In this document: positions 36,708-46,206 of the stretch, one piece after another | Layout of the letters: every line of letters begins with the position of its first letter | Position numbering within the stretch: the stretch's first letter is position 1 | Assembly (NCBI GenBank): GCA_021738565.1 | Contig: JAIPBT010000011.1 | Span: 45,195 to 109,194 of the forward strand | DNA length: 64,000 nucleotides | From: Bacteroidales bacterium | GTDB lineage: Bacteria > Bacteroidota > Bacteroidia > Bacteroidales > GCA-2748055 | Direction: 5' to 3' | Position numbers and translations under genes: made by a program | Notes under the pieces: model-generated | The model's input: the letters and a program-made list of their open reading frames with translations, nothing else | The model's database searches: none | Told to the model about the DNA's origin: nothing

Positions 36708-36992
36708 TTACCTGTAAAACAAAAGATAGGCGAGTAGCATGAGCACAGCTGCAATAACAAACAGGCGAAGATTTGATTCCCGACCTGCTTTCCTGCGGGT
36801 TTTACCGCTATATTGTCGAAAAGACCCCCTTGTAATGGCAGAGGATTTTTTGTTGAATTCAACTTCCTGTCCAAGTTCTGCCTTTATCCGTCTAACCCTT
36901 TCCTCACGATCTTCTTTGTCAGGATCCCAATACAATGGTTGATAATTGAAACGGTTGGGCTCTGTCAACTTGAAAAATCTTGGTATACCCAT
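36708..36992 (-). CDS. Small conserved membrane protein next to mutL
   Basis: The 94-residue protein starts MGIPRFFKLTEPNRFNYQPLYWDPDKEDREERVRR, a pattern I associate with an uncharacterised Bacteroidota protein usually found beside mutL, then a basic linker (RQYSGKTRRKAGRES) and one C-terminal membrane helix (LFVIAAVLMLLAYLLFY). The tail anchor and soluble, charged N-terminus suggest an inner membrane protein with a cytoplasmic head. Its stop codon touches the mutL start, so the two are co-translated. No function is assigned. Confidence 0.75.
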   Translation of the reverse strand: MGIPRFFKLTEPNRFNYQPLYWDPDKEDREERVRRIKAELGQEVEFNKKSSAITRGSFRQYSGKTRRKAGRESNLRLFVIAAVLMLLAYLLFYR

Positions 36993-37197
36993 TTCTCTTC
37001 ATTTACTCCGCAAAGTTACCATTTTTTAAAAGCAATATGAAATTGCATAATCAATATTAAATTCCATTCAAAATATTGCGTGCAAATAATTTGTCGCGAT
37101 TGTTTACCTTTGAAGTAGTTTGATTCCTGGAAATTCAGTTGCGGAATCTATCTGGCAGCTAAAAGGAAATGATTTGAAGATACAGGATTTTCAGGGA

Positions 37198-37238
37198 CAA
37201 GCACTGCTAAATAATATGAGTTTTCTTTCTGACACTAA
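37198..37238 (+). repeat. Short dispersed repeat, copy 2
   Basis: Positions 37215-37238 are identical over 24 nt to 9605-9628, and CAAGCAC (37198-37204) is shared. It lies 46 bp before gmhA. Upstream, TACCTTTG at 37105-37112 matches a -7 element, so the repeat would be in the gmhA leader RNA. Confidence 0.7.
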
Positions 37239-37284
37239 ATAGTAGTTCGCCAACATTGTTCAGTTAATTACAAATATTACAGAA

Positions 37285-37860
37285 ATGAAGGATACGATTA
37301 TATCCAATCTCAGGGAAGCATCAGAAGTGCTGGAAAAATTCCTTAACAACGATGAAAATATTGACAGGATCGAACAAGCTGCCGGAATAATGTCTTCTTC
37401 AATTTTAAGCGGAGGAAAAATAATTTCGTGCGGGAACGGTGGTTCCATGTGCGATGCCATGCATTTTGCCGAAGAATTGACCGGAAGGTTCAAAAATGAC
37501 AGACCCGCGCTTCCGGCAATCAGTATTGCTGATCCTTCTCATATAACCTGTGTGGCCAATGATTTTGGATTTGAACAGGTATTTTCCCGCTTCGTTGAGG
37601 GCATTGGTAAAAAGGGAGATGTGCTGCTGGCCATCAGCACAAGCGGAAATTCAGCCAACCTAATAAAGGCAGCCGAATCGGCCCGGGAACTGGGAATGAG
37701 GGTCGTGGCCCTGACCGGTAAAACCGGCGGACTGCTATCAAAGATGTCCGATATTGAGGTTCGCGTGGAAGGAGGAAAATTCAGCGACAGGGTTCAGGAA
37801 ATACACATCAAGGTCATTCACATCCTTGTTGATCTGATTGAAAAGAAGGTTCTGAAATGA
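37285..37860 (+). CDS. gmhA: Sedoheptulose-7-phosphate isomerase (phosphoheptose isomerase)
   Basis: The 191-residue SIS-domain enzyme converts sedoheptulose-7-phosphate to D-glycero-D-manno-heptose-7-phosphate, the first step to heptose of lipopolysaccharide or S-layer glycans. Visible features: [29 protein letters not shown] (in part), [11 protein letters not shown] (phosphate loop), [10 protein letters not shown] and the C-terminal [16 protein letters not shown] with the zinc/active-site His. Length fits GmhA (192 in E. coli). It is a single gene; other heptose genes are not in the window. Confidence 0.92.
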   Translation: MKDTIISNLREASEVLEKFLNNDENIDRIEQAAGIMSSSILSGGKIISCGNGGSMCDAMHFAEELTGRFKNDRPALPAISIADPSHITCVANDFGFEQVFSRFVEGIGKKGDVLLAISTSGNSANLIKAAESARELGMRVVALTGKTGGLLSKMSDIEVRVEGGKFSDRVQEIHIKVIHILVDLIEKKVLK

Positions 37861-37995
37861 CCTAAATTCCTGACTCATGTAAGCGCCAGCAGTGAAAATG
37901 ATCTGCAAAAGGCAGCAGCATCAGGGGGGCGCTCTTGTTTAGCAACTATTTTTTTCTATCCGGTTGATCAGAATCAAGCAACGGTTGTTACAGAA

Positions 37996-40950
37996 TCAAC
38001 AAACAAACAGCCGGGCATCATCAGAAAATTCATGATGAATATGTTCCAGCAATGCAGGAGCTTTGATTACATTCTTTGTCTGTTTTTCAATGGCCTTGCC
38101 GTTTAGCAGGACGATCGCTTTATCCTTGATATCTTCTTCATCAAGTTCAGCATGGCTGATAACTTTCCCTTTTTGTACCAGAGACTTCAACTGATCCGGC
38201 TTCCATTGGTTATAAGGTTTAACTTTTCCCAGTGTGTTTTCTGCAATCCGGACACCTCCGATTTCCCAGATCCTTTCTGCAAGTTGAGGATATTTTTCAA
38301 CCATTTTTGACAGGTCTTTTGATGGAATCCAGAAAACAGTGACGGGCGATTCTGCATATACATTTGCTGTACGTGAACCTGTAAGGCTTGCAATTTCGCC
38401 GATAAATGCCCCGGTGCTCAGTATGTCTATATCATGATCGTTTACTGAAACCCTTACGGTTCCCCTTGCAACAAAATACAGGCCTTCACTTGGAGCATTT
38501 TCTTTAATAAACCTGTCACCCACCGAATAGATCCTGGTCTGGAATTTCGGCACGATCTCTTCCATGATCTGAGCATCAAGATCTTTAAAGAGCGCAGAAT
38601 CTTTGAGCAGGTTATCAATTTCAGGTTGATGTATAACAGGAGGTGAATACATCAGCCGCTTCATCCTCTCTTCAATTTCCTCTGTTATTTTATCTGCTTC
38701 CCCTGTTTCAAGCTGACCGTTCTTTTGCATCCGTTCGACAGTATATCTTTCGTAGTTTAAAAGTGTTCTTATGGCCTGCCTGGTTGCAACTGCTGTGTAT
38801 ATCTCCGGATAATTCTTTCGCAGATTTCTCAGGAAGGTCTGACCGAGCATCCTGTTCTCTGTGATCTCCTCTTCAAGTTTTTCAAGTATTTCCGCATCTT
38901 TTTCCTTATTTTCAACGCTTTCGGCTTCCAATCCCCGAACCATTCGTTCAATCAATTTGAGGGCATCTTCCTGGGCCTGGACAAATCCCCTTGCACTGTC
39001 GTAGCTTACTGATATATTTTCAAAGAATATCCTCCTGGAAATTTTTGAAAGGAAAGGAACGCGCTGCATAATATCTATCCATTTTCCCGTCTTCCAGTTT
39101 TCTTCCAGGTCTTTCCTCTGAGAAAGTGGGATCATTCCTCCTTCATCGAGGATTTTCTGAATTGTTTCAGAAAGACTCATCACAGCAGTTGGTCCCAGTA
39201 AACCGTCCTTAAACTGGTGCCAGTAACTGCTTTTCTCCTTTTCCAGGATCCTTCGCCTGTATTCTGCGATCGTGTCTATTTTAATGTCAGATCCTTCACT
39301 TTCACTCACCTTCTGCGGAAGATAGTCCTCCACGACATTCCAGTTGGCCCGGCTCAGATACCTGTCAAGTTTTGTTTTTTCCATTGCATTCCTGGAGCTG
39401 TTGTACAGGTATTTCTGCGCATTGATCTGTATTAATTTCTTCGCCGGGGAGACCTTTGTCAGGCCCAGTCTTTTCACAATGGGTTTTATGGTTGTGGCAT
39501 TTATCAGCAATGTGAGGGTTACAAGACCTGCAGTAAAAAACAGGAACTGACCCCGGATCTCTTCCGGGATGGCACTCTCACCGGCAACAATAAGTGCCAG
39601 GGCGAGCCCGACAGCGCCCCTGAGCGCGCCATACCAGACAACAATTGCGTCTTTTTTAGGCAAACCATAACCCACTTTTTTCATTATCGGGTAAAAAATA
39701 GCAATTACAATGGCCCTGATAATATGCACGCCAACATAAAGGATCAGTAAGATCAGGGCATTTTTTACTGTAAATGACGATTGTTCTGCAATGACAACGC
39801 CAACAATAATAAAGATCAACGTATTGGCGATAAACGCAAACAGTTCCCAGAATTCATGAAGAAAATGCTCTACTTCCGGACTGATCCTTGTTTTACCTAC
39901 ACTTGCCATGGCAAGTCCAAGTGCAACAAGACCAAGAACACCTGAAACATGCAGGAAATGTTCACAGATGAAAAAAGTTATATATGCAGCAGCGACAATT
40001 ACACTGATCTCAACAAGCGCATCGTTGAACACTTTTCTTACCCAGCGTATGGTCAGACCTCCAATAATTACACCCACTAGTATTCCACCCACGGCGACTT
40101 TCAGAAATTCCACGATGGGTGATGTATCTGTACTGCCACCTGTAACCATTAATAAGAAAAGCATAAACAGTACAATGGCCGTACCATCATTCAGCATGGA
40201 TTCACCTTCAATAAGCGTCCCCAGTTTTTTACTTGCTCCCAGTTCTTTTAACAATGCCACCACAGCAACCGGATCTGTTGCACTGGCAACTGCACCGAAC
40301 ATAAGCGCGTATGCCCATCCCCAGCCTTCCAGACCAAGTCCGATGCTCTTGATGCCCAACATGATGAATGCAGTAAGAAACATGGCTATAATGATGCCGG
40401 GAATGGCAAGAAGGGTTGCATTGACAGCGCTTTTTCTGAAGGTATGTACATCCATGGCAAAAGCAGCCTCAAATATTAAAGTCGGAAGGAAAACGTACAT
40501 GATAATATGCGGATCAATGTTGCCTGCCCAGCTAAAAGCATTTTGGAGAAGACTGAGATCCAGGGTAACATTCCCGATGGTTGCGATGCCAAACCATCCC
40601 AGTCGCAGCATCGCACCAAGAGCCAGACCGATGATCAGCAACCATACAGTAAAAGGTAAGGGACTTTTCCTGAGCAGGTGCCGTACTGCAGCCCCGATTA
40701 ACAATGCAAGGATAATAAAGAACAGCGGCGACATATCCGAACCGTGTGATCCGGAATGCTCGTCTTCATCTGTAGTTGTATGTTGCTGAACGTTATCCTC
40801 TTCAGGACCGGAACTGATTCCCGTGGAGTTCAAATTTTCGGAAATTTCTGTTGCTGGTGAGGATTTGCCTGAAATATCTATTGCGCTTAGTTGTTGTGCG
40901 CCGGCAAACAGAAGCCCAATACTAAGGGAAAGAATGATAAGTCGTTTCAT
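37996..40950 (-). CDS. Na+/H+ antiporter (CPA1/NhaP type) with C-terminal cyclic-nucleotide-binding domain
   Basis: The 984-residue protein has a cleavable-looking signal peptide (LIILSLSIGLLFAGAQQLSA), an acidic periplasmic segment, then an antiporter core of about twelve helices (about 75-495) with ASATDPVAVVALLKELG, EGESMLNDGTAIVLF and VWYGALRGAVGLALAL. A long charged cytoplasmic region (about 500-785) follows, and a cyclic-nucleotide-binding fold (about 785-900; IYSVGDRFIKENAPSEGLYFVARGTVRVSV, GAFIGEIASLTGSRTANVYAESP). It probably exchanges Na+ for H+ under ligand control, as in plant SOS1 and sperm NHE, which share this layout. The last 80 residues have no clear fold. Confidence 0.9.
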   Translation of the reverse strand: MKRLIILSLSIGLLFAGAQQLSAIDISGKSSPATEISENLNSTGISSGPEEDNVQQHTTTDEDEHSGSHGSDMSPLFFIILALLIGAAVRHLLRKSPLPFTVWLLIIGLALGAMLRLGWFGIATIGNVTLDLSLLQNAFSWAGNIDPHIIMYVFLPTLIFEAAFAMDVHTFRKSAVNATLLAIPGIIIAMFLTAFIMLGIKSIGLGLEGWGWAYALMFGAVASATDPVAVVALLKELGASKKLGTLIEGESMLNDGTAIVLFMLFLLMVTGGSTDTSPIVEFLKVAVGGILVGVIIGGLTIRWVRKVFNDALVEISVIVAAAYITFFICEHFLHVSGVLGLVALGLAMASVGKTRISPEVEHFLHEFWELFAFIANTLIFIIVGVVIAEQSSFTVKNALILLILYVGVHIIRAIVIAIFYPIMKKVGYGLPKKDAIVVWYGALRGAVGLALALIVAGESAIPEEIRGQFLFFTAGLVTLTLLINATTIKPIVKRLGLTKVSPAKKLIQINAQKYLYNSSRNAMEKTKLDRYLSRANWNVVEDYLPQKVSESEGSDIKIDTIAEYRRRILEKEKSSYWHQFKDGLLGPTAVMSLSETIQKILDEGGMIPLSQRKDLEENWKTGKWIDIMQRVPFLSKISRRIFFENISVSYDSARGFVQAQEDALKLIERMVRGLEAESVENKEKDAEILEKLEEEITENRMLGQTFLRNLRKNYPEIYTAVATRQAIRTLLNYERYTVERMQKNGQLETGEADKITEEIEERMKRLMYSPPVIHQPEIDNLLKDSALFKDLDAQIMEEIVPKFQTRIYSVGDRFIKENAPSEGLYFVARGTVRVSVNDHDIDILSTGAFIGEIASLTGSRTANVYAESPVTVFWIPSKDLSKMVEKYPQLAERIWEIGGVRIAENTLGKVKPYNQWKPDQLKSLVQKGKVISHAELDEEDIKDKAIVLLNGKAIEKQTKNVIKAPALLEHIHHEFSDDARLFVC

Positions 40951-41675
40951 GTAGAACCATTATTGAGATTAATTTTTGAAAGATACAATTTTTAATTATT
41001 TCGCGGAACAGTATATTTTAAAAATAATACACATCAATTTAGCGCCGGTTAAGCTTATAGCACATTCTATCTATATTTTATGAGTCTGTAAGTATTTGTT
41101 AAATAGCTATTTGAAAAATAAAATATATATATTTATATAATGAGATAAATATATATATGCCAGGGGCCAGAGCGAATTTCGAATATCGAATGTAGAAGTA
41201 ATGTTTCAATTGTGAATTACTGCTTTGATAAGCCACTTCATCATTCTACATTCCTTGTTCGATATTCGATATTCCTTCGGCTTGTACCTCGGCAGGCTCG
41301 GTACTGTGCTCAGGAACCTGGGAGACTGTGAGACGGTGAGACGGTGAGACAGTGAGACTGTGAGACGGTGCGACAGTGAGACGGTGAGACTGTGAGACGG
41401 TGCGACAGTGCGGTAATGAGCGGTCCCTCGACAGGCTCGGGAACCGGTTGGTTGGGGTGTGAAGTGGAAAGATCGAGCTTGTCGAGATCGGTTCCTAACA
41501 ATATAGACCGGTTCCTGAGCGAAGAGGTGAGCTCCGCTGAACCTCGAGCCGAAGTGTCGAAGGATTTAACTCATTAGAATGGGAAGTAATGTATTAGAAT
41601 TGTGCCTTTCAGCAAAGAATTTTTATTCATTTTGCACGGTGGCCCGAATATTGTTCAGATCATTAAAATTTATTA
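40951..41675. other. Repeat-rich intergenic region
   Basis: No gene was seen. It is AT-rich up to about 41160, then holds an inverted pair of CGAATATCGAAT-type words (41181-41198 and 41244-41275), an 8-bp tandem repeat (41322-41409), and GC-richer dispersed-repeat sequence (about 41410-41575) with GACAGGCTCGG, GATCGAGCTTGTCGAGATC and CTCGAGCCGAAGTG words. Short ORFs through it are repeat artefacts. Confidence 0.7.
41322..41409. repeat. Eleven-copy 8-bp tandem repeat, GAGACNGT
   Basis: Consecutive units are GAGACTGT, GAGACGGT or GAGACAGT, with GCGACAGT at units 7 and 11. Units 5-8 and 9-11 repeat the same order, giving a 32-bp higher-order period. There is no spacer between units, so it is not a CRISPR array. 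Confidence 0.92.
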
Positions 41676-41711
41676 TTTGCTGGTTTTATTGACAATCAAA
41701 AGTTACTTTTG
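41676..41711 (+). promoter_or_regulatory. Predicted promoter of the Tyr-rich lipoprotein gene
   Basis: TTTG (41676-41679), 24 nt and an exact TACTTTTG (41704-41711). The spacer is slightly long. Its position puts the RNA start near 41718 and favours ATG 41736 over GTG 41724 as the start codon. Confidence 0.5.
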
Positions 41712-41735
41712 TAGCCCCTCAGAGTGAATACGGAG

Positions 41736-42311
41736 ATGAAAAGGATCATTACGTATGGTATATATTTTTTTCTGGCAGTGCTGGTATTTTCGTGCGGCGT
41801 TGCAGGTGATCCGGGACATTGTTACTTTGCACTGGATTGGGAGTATTACAATCCCGGATACGGTGTCTACTATTACGAGGATAACAATCCCTCAGTTCCT
41901 GATTCAGAGGAGATAGTTCAGAATTATTATTATGACTGCTACCCGGGTATTTATGAATACTCCTATGAATCTGAAGACAGCCTTAACTTGTATTTCTACA
42001 CCGGAACATATGAACTAATTCAGAATCCGGGACTTCCCGGCGGACTCTTTCATGATGGTGTCGATGGAATTGATACCTATTTTAAATTGTATCTGAAGAT
42101 CTATGCAAAGAAAGGACTGAAACAGGATGGTGAAACAGGGAAAAGTATTTCATTAGCCTCTGATAATGATCTATTTAAAACGCTTTGCTCATCCCGGAAA
42201 ATTAATGGAATGGTTCCAATTGTTTCGGAAAAAAGGAGCTGGGAACAACGACAGGGTGATTGGATTTTGAGGTTTAATGAAGATGTGCATACCTACAGGA
42301 AGTATAAATAG
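41736..42311 (+). CDS. Hypothetical Tyr-rich lipoprotein
   Basis: The 191-residue protein has a lipoprotein signal (YFFLAVLVFSCG, lipidated Cys) and then an aspartate- and tyrosine-rich region (DWEYYNPGYGVYYYEDNNPS, PGIYEYSYESEDS) likely to be extended and surface-exposed. I recognise no family. It stands alone between repeat blocks, with its own predicted promoter. A reading from GTG 41724 adds four residues (MNTE) and is less likely. Function unknown. Confidence 0.65.
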   Translation: MKRIITYGIYFFLAVLVFSCGVAGDPGHCYFALDWEYYNPGYGVYYYEDNNPSVPDSEEIVQNYYYDCYPGIYEYSYESEDSLNLYFYTGTYELIQNPGLPGGLFHDGVDGIDTYFKLYLKIYAKKGLKQDGETGKSISLASDNDLFKTLCSSRKINGMVPIVSEKRSWEQRQGDWILRFNEDVHTYRKYK

Positions 42312-42454
42312 TGTCTGTCCATAATGTCCGTTTGCTGCGTTACGCTCGTTGGGAAATTGCTCATCCCGATAATATATCGGGACTCCGCATTTCCCAACTT
42401 CGCAAGCCTTGCAAACGAACATTATGATCCAGCCACTGCACTTTATTGACAGAC
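42311..42454. repeat. Palindromic intergenic element, copy 2
   Basis: Nested inverted repeats: GTCTGTC/GACAGAC (42313-42319, 42448-42454), CATAATGTCCGTTTGC / its complement with one mismatch (42320-42335, 42411-42426), GGGAAAT/ATTTCCC, and the 25-nt core 42361-42385 shared exactly with copy 1. The 16-nt arms and the core have the same centre (42373). It follows the stop codon of the lipoprotein gene and could fold as one long hairpin. Confidence 0.8.
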
Positions 42455-42597
42455 TCTAAATAACTGATATTAGCCTCACACTGAAACGGGTTGTAAATTA
42501 TTGCGTGGCAGGGATAGTAAATAGTGCTGGTGAATGAATGTTTAAGCTCCATGAAAAGCATTTTATTTTAACAAAAACAAACCTGTTAAAAAACCTG

Positions 42598-42627
42598 TTG
42601 CCATAGAATAAAAAATTATTACTTTCG
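42598..42627 (+). promoter_or_regulatory. Predicted promoter of the TonB/DUF4249 operon
   Basis: TTG (42598-42600), 19 nt and TACTTTCG (42620-42627), one base from TAnnTTTG. It lies 74 bp before the first gene of the four-gene operon; nothing else was seen in 42455-42701. Confidence 0.5.
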
Positions 42628-42701
42628 CATTCGACTCGTTCGATCTTAAGCTGCCTTATTTTATTTGTTCCAATTTTTTTGGATGTTAATGTTGTTATAC
42701 A

Positions 42702-43421
42702 ATGAGAATTGAAATCTCCTTAATTCTTTGTCTTTTTGTTTTTTTGTCTGGACATGGACAGGCATCTCCGGAAGTTAACGAAGAAAGTTTTTTTAAGATT
42801 TATGAACTTGCCAGGGAAAGGACCGGGGATAATCCATTGCTGAAAAACGGGATTTATTATGAAAATCTATACCTGAACGCAAAAGGAAATCCATTTTTTG
42901 TTGCGGATAAATTTTTCCAGGGATCCGTCACTTACAGAAATACATTGTATGAGGATGTAATGCTTAAATATGATATTTTCAACCAGGACCTGATCATTAG
43001 GCACGACGAAGAGAACGTTGTAACACAAAGTATTCTTTCACATGAATTTGTTTCGGAATTCACCATCAATGGATTGATATTCAAAAACCTTTCAATGGAT
43101 CCTTCAGAGAAAGGGTATTACCAGTTGGTTGCGGATGACAGCCATCTATCGTGCTTCTATTTCTGGTATAAATCAAGAAATGAATCTCACGAGGGTAAAT
43201 ACAAAATCTATGTTTTCAGTGACAATCAAAAAAGAAAGTATTTGCAAATTGAAAACCAGCTGTTCATTTACAGGAATAACAGGAATTTTGTCAGATCTTT
43301 TCCAGAAGCGTCAAGATCCCGGATCAAGAATTATTTAAAAAACAACAGGATCAATGTCAGGAAAGCAGATGACAGTCAGATGCAGGAACTCATTGGTTTT
43401 TGCGATCCTTTAATACATTAG
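42702..43421 (+). CDS. Hypothetical secreted protein, first gene of the TonB/DUF4249 operon
   Basis: The 239-residue protein has a signal peptide (LILCLFVFLSGHGQA) and a mixed alpha/beta body with recurring aromatic strands (FVADKFFQGSVTYRNTLYEDVMLKYDIFNQDL in part). I recognise no named domain. It precedes the TonB receptor by 13 bp and almost surely shares its promoter. The pattern of a small secreted protein before this receptor type suggests it is a periplasmic or surface accessory. Function unknown. Confidence 0.75.
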   Translation: MRIEISLILCLFVFLSGHGQASPEVNEESFFKIYELARERTGDNPLLKNGIYYENLYLNAKGNPFFVADKFFQGSVTYRNTLYEDVMLKYDIFNQDLIIRHDEENVVTQSILSHEFVSEFTINGLIFKNLSMDPSEKGYYQLVADDSHLSCFYFWYKSRNESHEGKYKIYVFSDNQKRKYLQIENQLFIYRNNRNFVRSFPEASRSRIKNYLKNNRINVRKADDSQMQELIGFCDPLIH

Positions 43422-43434
43422 CGATTCATCAATT

Positions 43435-46206
43435 GTGAGGCATTTTTCAATAAGCATAATGATCATATTGTTATCCGTTCAATCAGTTGGACAGGACCGG
43501 GCCGTATTGAAAAACACATATGAAAATTTGTCTTTCACCGACTTTATTCATGATGCAGAAAAAGGTGAAGAGATAAAATTCTATTACCAATCTCAGTGGA
43601 TCGATGGTTTAAAAATTCAATCCCTGCAGAGTGGAGTTGCCTGGGATGAAGCTATGGAACAGGTTCTTAATGGGACCGGATTGAATTATTACAGGAACAA
43701 TAATGAGATTTACATCTTTCCGGGCAAAGCGCTGGTCACCGATCTTCCTGAATATGAGCCTGAAAAAGATGTTCCATCTGAGGCCCTGTCCGGCAATGAC
43801 ACTGTTGAGGCTTCAACAAGGTACCTGCAAACCAAAAGTATTTCAGAAGAGAAATTTTTAACCGTCGGCAGCAAGCAATACGCTGACAATGGAGAAAAAT
43901 GCAGGATCAGGGGAAGCATTACAAATCAAAATACAGGAGAGGAACTGATCGGAGCCACGATCTATGTTAAAGAGACAGGCTCAGGTACCATCACGGATAA
44001 TCAGGGAAAATTTCAACTTCTTCTTCCGGCCGGGATTTACCATATTTCGATTGATCATATGGCAATGAAAAATGTTGAATACGGACTCAATGTACTGTCT
44101 GATGGTGAGGTTACCCTGCAACTGGAGAATGAATTGATCGAGATTGAAGAAATAACCCTTGTCAATAAGCGTCAGAGCAATGTTGAAGGGATGCTTATGG
44201 GTTTTGAAAGAATTTCTACAAGATCGGTCAAAGAGGTCCCGGTAGTTCTGGGGGAAAAAGATGTAATAAAGATTGCCCAAATGCTTCCGGGGGTCCAGAA
44301 CGCGGGTGAAGGATCATCAGGTTTTAATGTCAGGGGAGGATCAGCGGATCAGAATATGTTCTATATTAACAAAATTTCGGTATACAACACCTCCCACCTT
44401 TTTGGATTTTTTACCGCTTTCAGTCCGGACATTATCAGCGATTTTTCCCTTTACAAGAACAATGTGCCGTCGAAATACGGAGGAAGGATTGCGTCCATTT
44501 TTGAGATCACAACACGACAGGGCAACAAGGAGGATTTCTTCGCGCAGGGGGGTATCAGTCCTATTACCGGACATATTGCTGTAGAGGGTCCTGTAATAAA
44601 AGAAAAGGTCACATTCGTTGGCAGCTTCAGGAGTACATATTCAGACTGGATCCTCAAAAGGATGAATGACAATGATCTCAGGAACAGCAAAGCATCATTT
44701 TATGACGGGACGCTTGGAATTAATGCGGAAATCAATGACAACAACCAGGTAAAAGCATTCATCTATAAGAGTTCGGATGATTTTTCACTTTCCGTGCGTA
44801 ACGATTATTCCTATTCAAATACAGGAGGGTCCGTCAGCTGGAAGCATAACTTTAGCAGTTTCCTGTCTGCCGATTTTTCTGTTGCAAGCAGCAATTACAG
44901 GTTTTCTGTTATCGACAAGAACAACATTTCCGAGGCTTACAGTCATGAATACTTTGTAGAGCATACAGAGGCACGGGCAGATTTTTTGAGCCTGCAATTG
45001 GATAACCACAGGCTAGAGTTTGGTATCAACAGCATTTTATATAACCTGAACAGGGGGGATATTCTTCCCTATGGGCAGGATTCAAGAAGGATCCCGATAT
45101 CCCTTGGCTTGGAGCAGGGGATCGAGAATGCAGCCTATCTTTCGGATGAATTCAGGGTTCTTCCCCGCCTGGATCTCTTATTTGGAATGAGATACAGTAT
45201 ATACGCGCAACTTGGGGCAGCTGAAGTAAGGGAATATCTTCCGGGACTGCCCAGGAACGACAACAACTTTGTCGAAACGGTTCGTTTTGGAAGGGGAGAG
45301 GTGGTAAAAACATATTCAGGTTTCGAGCCCCGTGCTGCCCTGAATTACAGGCTTGGTAGCAACAGTTCGTTGAAAGCATCCTACAACAGGTTACAACAAT
45401 ATATCTTTTTATTAAGCAATACAGTCGCCATCGCTCCCAGCGACCAGTGGAAACTATCGGATTACCATATTGAACCCCCTGTTTCCGATCAGGTTTCAAT
45501 TGGTTATTACAAGGATTTTCAGGATGCAGGCATCAATTTCTCGGTGGAGGTATACAACAAATGGATCAAAAACGTGGTGGAATACAGGGACGGGGCGGAT
45601 TTCATCTCCCCGGAACCCCTGGAAACCCAAATATTACAGGGATCACAGGATTCTTATGGTGTGGAATTAATGGTAAGGAAAAATACCAACAAGCTGACAG
45701 GTTGGGTATCTTATTCATTTTCAAGATCGGTCGTTCAGGTAAACGGAACCTATTTCGAGCAGAAAATAAACAATGGAATACCTTATCCGTCAAATTATGA
45801 CAAGCCCCATAGTTTTAACCTGGTATCAAATTACCGCGTCAGCCGCAGGTTAAGTTTTTCAGCAAATGTGGTTTACTCTACCGGGCGACCGGTTACTTTG
45901 CCTGTTGCGGCATATTATTCAGAAGGCAGGCCATACCTGCTGTATTCTTCAAGGAATGCATACAGGATCCCGGATTATTTCAGGGTTGACCTATCCGTTA
46001 ACCTGGAAGGAAACCTGAAATTTAAAAAGCTTGCCCACAGTTTCTGGATGTTGAATGTTTATAACCTTACCGGCAGGAACAATGCCTACTCGGTTTTTTA
46101 TGAAGTGAATGGAGATCAGATCAACGGATACCAATTATCAATATTTGCCAGACCCATTGTGACCCTGTCATGGAACTTTAAATTCGGTAATTATAACAGC
46201 AATTAA
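43435..46206 (+). CDS. TonB-dependent outer membrane receptor with STN-like and carboxypeptidase-regulatory domains
   Basis: The 923-residue protein has a signal peptide (ISIMIILLSVQSVGQ), an STN-like module (about 25-100), a carboxypeptidase-regulatory-like beta sandwich (about 155-240; GSITNQNTGEELIGATIYVKETGSGTITDNQGKF in part), the plug domain (about 255-370; VKIAQMLPGVQNAGEGSSGFNVRGGSADQNMF) and a 22-strand barrel ending SWNFKFGNYNSN. The STN module can signal to an anti-sigma factor. The only fitting start is GTG 43435; an ATG at 43459 would cut the signal peptide. It takes up a substrate with DUF4249 and macroglobulin-like partners; no SusD is present, so it is not a classical polysaccharide locus. 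Confidence 0.92.
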   Translation: MRHFSISIMIILLSVQSVGQDRAVLKNTYENLSFTDFIHDAEKGEEIKFYYQSQWIDGLKIQSLQSGVAWDEAMEQVLNGTGLNYYRNNNEIYIFPGKALVTDLPEYEPEKDVPSEALSGNDTVEASTRYLQTKSISEEKFLTVGSKQYADNGEKCRIRGSITNQNTGEELIGATIYVKETGSGTITDNQGKFQLLLPAGIYHISIDHMAMKNVEYGLNVLSDGEVTLQLENELIEIEEITLVNKRQSNVEGMLMGFERISTRSVKEVPVVLGEKDVIKIAQMLPGVQNAGEGSSGFNVRGGSADQNMFYINKISVYNTSHLFGFFTAFSPDIISDFSLYKNNVPSKYGGRIASIFEITTRQGNKEDFFAQGGISPITGHIAVEGPVIKEKVTFVGSFRSTYSDWILKRMNDNDLRNSKASFYDGTLGINAEINDNNQVKAFIYKSSDDFSLSVRNDYSYSNTGGSVSWKHNFSSFLSADFSVASSNYRFSVIDKNNISEAYSHEYFVEHTEARADFLSLQLDNHRLEFGINSILYNLNRGDILPYGQDSRRIPISLGLEQGIENAAYLSDEFRVLPRLDLLFGMRYSIYAQLGAAEVREYLPGLPRNDNNFVETVRFGRGEVVKTYSGFEPRAALNYRLGSNSSLKASYNRLQQYIFLLSNTVAIAPSDQWKLSDYHIEPPVSDQVSIGYYKDFQDAGINFSVEVYNKWIKNVVEYRDGADFISPEPLETQILQGSQDSYGVELMVRKNTNKLTGWVSYSFSRSVVQVNGTYFEQKINNGIPYPSNYDKPHSFNLVSNYRVSRRLSFSANVVYSTGRPVTLPVAAYYSEGRPYLLYSSRNAYRIPDYFRVDLSVNLEGNLKFKKLAHSFWMLNVYNLTGRNNAYSVFYEVNGDQINGYQLSIFARPIVTLSWNFKFGNYNSN

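Noticed and set aside
39908..40789. Plus-strand ORF of 293 codons
   Set aside because: It lies wholly antisense to the membrane core of the Na+/H+ antiporter and resembles no protein.
41322..41409. CRISPR array
   Set aside because: Units are 8 bp and contiguous without spacers, and no cas gene is present.
41310..41501. Minus-strand ORF rich in Ser/Thr/His/Pro
   Set aside because: It is the translation of the 8-bp tandem repeat and dispersed repeats; no start context or family.
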